Assembly: GCF_020149935.1 (NCBI RefSeq)
Contig: NZ_CP083757.1
Span: forward strand, 744,001 to 808,000
From: Marinilongibacter aquaticus
GTDB taxonomy: Bacteria; Bacteroidota; Bacteroidia; Cytophagales; Spirosomataceae
Reading direction: 5' to 3'
DNA: 64,000 nt
The notes beneath the pieces were generated by a model. It saw only the letters and a program-made list of their open reading frames with translations, was not told the origin of the DNA and ran no database searches. Below are positions 62,260 to 64,000 of this stretch, piece after piece. The position numbers were made by a program, and so were the translations under genes. How positions within the stretch are numbered: the stretch's first letter is position 1; the number at the start of each line of letters is the position of its first letter.

Positions 62260-63516
62260 TTATTGGACAAAACCAAGACCCACTGTATTGTTGCTCATGG
62301 GGTCGATGAGAATAAAAGCTCCATTCGCTGGATTGTCCATATAGGCGTCGGCAAAAATCTCACCTGCCGTTTTCAATTGTATCAAACCGATTTCGTTCAG
62401 AGCGATTTCTGAACGCTCCGAAGATTCCGTAAGGTGCTCGACATCCAACACCGAATCGATGGACACCACCTTGGCTTTTTGGGCGTTCACTCCATGCTGT
62501 AGGATATAATTTTTACCCGCCGACATCGGCGTGCCGTCCATCCAGCACACTTTTGCCGAAAGGGCCTTTCTCCCTTCGGGCTCTTCGCCTGCCTTCACCA
62601 ACATATTGCCTCTGCTTACATCAATATCGTCTTCAAGCGTAACGGCCACCGAATCACCCGCCACAGCATGCTGCAATTGGGTTTCAAACTTTTCGATGGT
62701 CTTGATTTTCGAAGATTGACGCCCCGGCAAAGCCACCACTTCGTCGCCCACAGCGAGATCGCCGCTGGAAATACGGCCAGCGTATCCTCTGTAATCGTGA
62801 TATTCTTCAGTTTTCGGACGGATCACATGCTGTACGCCCATTCGAGCCGGCACTTTTTCACTGCCCACACGCTGCTGACGGTTTTCAATGCCCTCCAATA
62901 CTGAAAGCAAAGAATCGCCACCGTACCAAGGCATTTCTTTCGACTTTGTGGTGATATTCTCTCCATAAAGCGAAGAGATCGGAATAAACGTGATCTTCTG
63001 TCCTTCGAATCCAGATTTGCCCACAGCCGCTTCAAAATCCGCTTTTATTTCTTCAAAACGTGATTGATCGTAACCTACCAAATCCATCTTGTTGACAGCC
63101 ACGATCACTTCCTCAACACGAAGAAGCGAACTGATATAATAGTGCCTTTTGGTTTGTTCAGAAACGCCGTTCCGCGAATCAATCAAAATAATCGACACTG
63201 AGGCATTGCTGGCTCCAGTCACCATATTTCGCGTATATTCGAAATGGCCCGGTGTATCGGCAATGATGTACTTTCTTTGCGGCGTATTGAAATAAATATG
63301 GGCCACATCGATGGTAATCCCCTGCTCTCTTTCGGCAATCAGGCCGTCTGTCAGCAAGGAAAGATCGGTAAAATCCAAACCTTTGCGTTTGGAAGCCGCC
63401 TCCAGGGCTTCGATCTTGTCTTTTGTAATCGATTTTGTTTCGTAGAGCAAGCGGCCGATCAGTGTACTTTTTCCGTCGTCTACAGAGCCTGCCGTAGCTA
63501 TCCTTAATATGTCCAT
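62260..63516 (-). CDS. cysN: Sulfate adenylyltransferase subunit 1 (GTPase)
   Basis: The 418-residue protein (ATG at 63516) has the GTPase motifs GSVDDGKST, DTPGHFEYTRNM and NKMD and two C-terminal beta-barrel domains like EF-Tu. With CysD it makes adenylyl sulfate from ATP and sulfate. There is no fused APS kinase domain (CysC), so the length is that of plain CysN. It lies 81 bp after cysD and ends in a strong terminator. Confidence 0.96.
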   Translation of the reverse strand: MDILRIATAGSVDDGKSTLIGRLLYETKSITKDKIEALEAASKRKGLDFTDLSLLTDGLIAEREQGITIDVAHIYFNTPQRKYIIADTPGHFEYTRNMVTGASNASVSIILIDSRNGVSEQTKRHYYISSLLRVEEVIVAVNKMDLVGYDQSRFEEIKADFEAAVGKSGFEGQKITFIPISSLYGENITTKSKEMPWYGGDSLLSVLEGIENRQQRVGSEKVPARMGVQHVIRPKTEEYHDYRGYAGRISSGDLAVGDEVVALPGRQSSKIKTIEKFETQLQHAVAGDSVAVTLEDDIDVSRGNMLVKAGEEPEGRKALSAKVCWMDGTPMSAGKNYILQHGVNAQKAKVVSIDSVLDVEHLTESSERSEIALNEIGLIQLKTAGEIFADAYMDNPANGAFILIDPMSNNTVGLGFVQ

Positions 63517-63597
63517 TTTCTTCTTTTTGATGTTGAGAACTGCCTGATTTCGTTGCAGTTTCTGCACGATACAGCCCTCAAACTTTCAAATTCTAAA

Positions 63598-64000
63598 TTA
63601 AAAATATCCTTGTTGTTTTCTTTTTTCCATCGCCGCCTCAGAGCGTTTGTCATCAATACGTGCTCCACGCTCCGAAATTTCGGCTTCCAGAATTTCGTCG
63701 ATTATGGTATCGATGTTGTCTGCGGTGGAATCTACTGCGGCCGTACAGGTCATGTCGCCCACGGTGCGGAAACGCACTGTTTTTTCGTAAGGCACCTCAT
63801 CTTCCGATTTGTTGATGAACTCAGAATCCGACCAGATCATGCCGTCGCGATCGAAAACCTGACGTTGGTGAGCAAAATAGATTGAAGGAATATCCATTGC
63901 CTCCTCTTTGATGTAATTCCACACATCCAGTTCGGTCCAGTTCGAGATCGGGAATACACGCACGTTCTCTCCGATTTCGATACGGCCGTTCAACATGTCG
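63598..64000 (-). CDS. cysD: Sulfate adenylyltransferase subunit 2, 5' end outside window
   Basis: The visible 134 codons cover the C-terminal part of CysD: VFPISNWTELDVWNYI, SIYFAHQRQVFDRDG, and VRFRTVGDMTCT, all from the PAPS-reductase-like fold, ending in KRKQQGYF. The start lies beyond 64000. It forms the operon cysD-cysN for sulfate activation. Confidence 0.93.
   Translation of the reverse strand, partial: DMLNGRIEIGENVRVFPISNWTELDVWNYIKEEAMDIPSIYFAHQRQVFDRDGMIWSDSEFINKSEDEVPYEKTVRFRTVGDMTCTAAVDSTADNIDTIIDEILEAEISERGARIDDKRSEAAMEKRKQQGYF

Noticed and set aside
1-64000. CRISPR arrays and insertion-sequence ends.
   Set aside because: I saw no regularly spaced repeats, no transposase and no terminal inverted repeats with target duplications.

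Overview
The window comes from a member of the Bacteroidota, most likely order Cytophagales. The evidence is the family content (DUF2723 membrane protein, DUF5686 protein with a carboxypeptidase-like N-domain, a paired YeeE/DUF6691 transporter, FucP-type sugar carrier, GH109 enzyme), the repeated promoter element TAnnTTTG ahead of genes, the near absence of Shine-Dalgarno sites, and many Sec/lipoprotein signals. Genus cannot be decided from the sequence alone. All but one of the roughly 54 genes look intact. I see no rRNA, tRNA, CRISPR array, insertion sequence or prophage.

Layout. 1-7.3 kb: a partial DUF2723 protein, a deoxynucleoside kinase, tRNA hydroxylase TrhO, an MscS channel, an acyltransferase and a secreted thioredoxin. 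7.4-13 kb: two uncharacterised exported proteins, a lipoprotein carboxylesterase, SurE and a GH3-family ligase. 13-15.3 kb: a minus-strand group queD-folE-nudix-lysE. 15.5-21.4 kb: GH109 enzyme, sugar MFS carrier, leucyl-tRNA synthetase. 21.4-27.2 kb: a large predicted outer-membrane protein carrying a gluzincin-like metalloprotease signature, a DoxX-like protein and a DUF5686 protein. 27.4-31.8 kb: the run glycerophosphodiesterase, M20 amidohydrolase, tsaC, and opposite it a nucleotidyltransferase with an LpxL-like acyltransferase. 31.9-36.6 kb: VWA lipoprotein, small lipoprotein, split YeeE/YedE sulfur transporter, PAP2-like protein, YbeY, SRPBCC protein, Lrp regulator. 36.8-45.7 kb: MetH, OsmC, a 2-hydroxyacid dehydrogenase divergent from PdxA, a lone tyrosine recombinase, a BaiN-like flavoprotein and a lipoprotein. 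45.8-52.9 kb: Tex, a small coiled-coil protein, DUF2254, CDF metal exporter, sulfatase, SRPBCC-ArsR pair. 52.9-64 kb: membrane methyltransferase-like protein, Crp/Fnr regulator, DUF1080 hydrolase, RNase HII, glutamate synthase (gltB-gltD) and sulfate activation (cysD-cysN).

How it fits together. Most genes are housekeeping: translation (leuS, tsaC, trhO, ybeY, rnhB), nitrogen assimilation (gltBD), sulfur assimilation (cysDN, metH, YeeE pair) and pterin/queuosine and pyridoxal cofactors. A second theme is use of external glycans and esters: GH109, sulfatase, DUF1080, carboxylesterase and the sugar carrier, scattered rather than in one polysaccharide utilisation locus. Genes are tightly packed; five tail-to-tail pairs overlap at their 3' ends, and several genes appear to start at TTG or GTG.

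No clearly new multi-gene defence or mobile system is visible. The observations most worth following are the metalloprotease/beta-barrel protein at 21.4-24.2 kb, the double palindrome ahead of the YeeE pair, the recombinase promoter with a palindrome at its predicted start site, the ArsR operator at 52.1 kb, and the surE-GH3 pair.
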